Source: Woeseia sp.
GTDB lineage: Bacteria; Pseudomonadota; Gammaproteobacteria; Steroidobacterales; Woeseiaceae
Reading direction: 5' to 3'
DNA: 6,736 nucleotides
Assembly (NCBI GenBank): GCA_003229095.1
Contig: QIHS01000422.1
Span: 1 to 6,736, forward strand
Below the pieces are notes generated by a model. The model searched no databases. It was not told where the DNA came from and saw only the letters and a program-made list of their open reading frames with translations. A program made the position numbers and the translations under genes. Within the stretch, counting starts at the first letter, position 1. Each line of letters starts with the position of its first letter. Positions 6,592 to 6,736 of this stretch are shown here, one piece after another.

Positions 6592-6635
6592 GCCAGCGTG
6601 GCGAAGAACTTATCGGGCGGTTGTTATCCGTCTGA
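6540..6635 (+). pseudogene. tsaE: Detached C-terminal segment of tsaE in the -1 frame
   Basis: Reading from GTC at 6540 gives VDLDYDGDGRALALTGL followed by SQRGEELIGRLLSV and a TGA at 6633-6635. This has the pattern of a TsaE C-terminus: alternating hydrophobic strand, Gly-Arg turn, strand, then a short helix with Gly-Glu-Glu-Leu. One extra base in the preceding CCCTTG region would join it to WPERVP. The E. coli protein, as I recall it, has about eight more residues between WP and the Gly-Arg turn, so a loss of about 25 bases also fits. It is not separately translated as far as I can see; it marks the original extent of tsaE to 6635. Confidence 0.75.
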
Positions 6636-6736
6636 CCGCCGAAAATTTCACCGAGTACTGACCTTAACAATTCATCGTATCTCTATAATATTGGGAATTA
6701 TATTGGCATTTCTGTCAAGACTCGTATACTCATTGC
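6598..6736 (+). CDS. Possible start of a downstream gene with N-terminal signal/anchor, cut by window edge
   Basis: From a GTG at 6598 the frame stays open to the window end for 46 codons. The predicted start is MAKNLSGGCYPSDRRKFHRV, followed by a hydrophobic stretch containing ISIILGIILAFLSRLVYSL. A basic segment with RRKF before a hydrophobic core is reminiscent of a Sec or Tat signal peptide. In many proteobacteria the gene after tsaE encodes an AmiB/AmiC N-acetylmuramoyl-L-alanine amidase, often exported, so that is the expected neighbour; nothing amidase-specific is visible yet. There is no Shine-Dalgarno before the GTG, and the start would overlap the repaired tsaE tail by 38 bases. The region from 6660 on is markedly AT-rich and contains promoter-like boxes, so it may instead be non-coding. 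Confidence 0.3.
   Translation, partial: MAKNLSGGCYPSDRRKFHRVLTLTIHRISIILGIILAFLSRLVYSL

Noticed and set aside
6684..6702. TATAAT/ATTATA inverted repeat with a 7-base spacer
   Set aside because: Six AT-only base pairs in an AT-rich stretch are expected by chance.

Overview
The window looks like a chromosomal housekeeping segment from a moderate-GC proteobacterium, most likely a betaproteobacterium. The Oxalobacteraceae/Burkholderiales neighbourhood is my guess from protein flavour and gene order, not a proven assignment. The support is the block queG (minus strand) divergent from nnrE-nnrD and tsaE (plus strand), an order shared by many beta- and gammaproteobacteria, together with a panB-panC pair, a class III-like PPK2 and a cNMP-domain/GGDEF protein. 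I see no tRNA or rRNA gene, CRISPR array, insertion sequence, integrase or phage gene.

Layout. Positions 1-1364 (+) hold the 3' part of panB and the complete panC, two enzymes of pantothenate (coenzyme A precursor) synthesis. panD is not next to them. Convergent to panC is a diguanylate cyclase gene (2388 to 1417, -) with an N-terminal cyclic-nucleotide-binding-like domain and its own promoter candidate. Upstream on the same strand lie ppk2 (3404 to 2535, -) and queG (4534 to 3431, -). They are only 26 bases apart and probably cotranscribed, queG first. A 192-base divergent spacer separates queG from a fused NAD(P)HX epimerase/dehydratase gene (4727-6202, +). That gene overlaps tsaE (6199 on, +) by an ATGA junction. 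The last ~140 bases may hold the start of a further gene, for which AmiC-type amidase is the expected neighbour, but this is weakly supported.

How the genes relate. The products are metabolically separate: CoA precursor synthesis, c-di-GMP signalling, polyphosphate/nucleotide metabolism, queuosine tRNA modification, nicotinamide cofactor repair and t6A tRNA modification. nnr-tsaE and queG-ppk2 are the two likely transcription units of the divergent locus.

The most notable point is a frameshift in tsaE. The 130-residue reading frame loses homology just after the conserved EWPE motif, and a good TsaE C-terminus continues in the -1 frame to a stop at 6635. Secondary points are an uncertain queG start, a pair of interlocked inverted repeats just after the ppk2 stop codon, and a cNMP-domain phosphate cassette that lacks the usual arginine. 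I found no evidence of a novel multigene system here.
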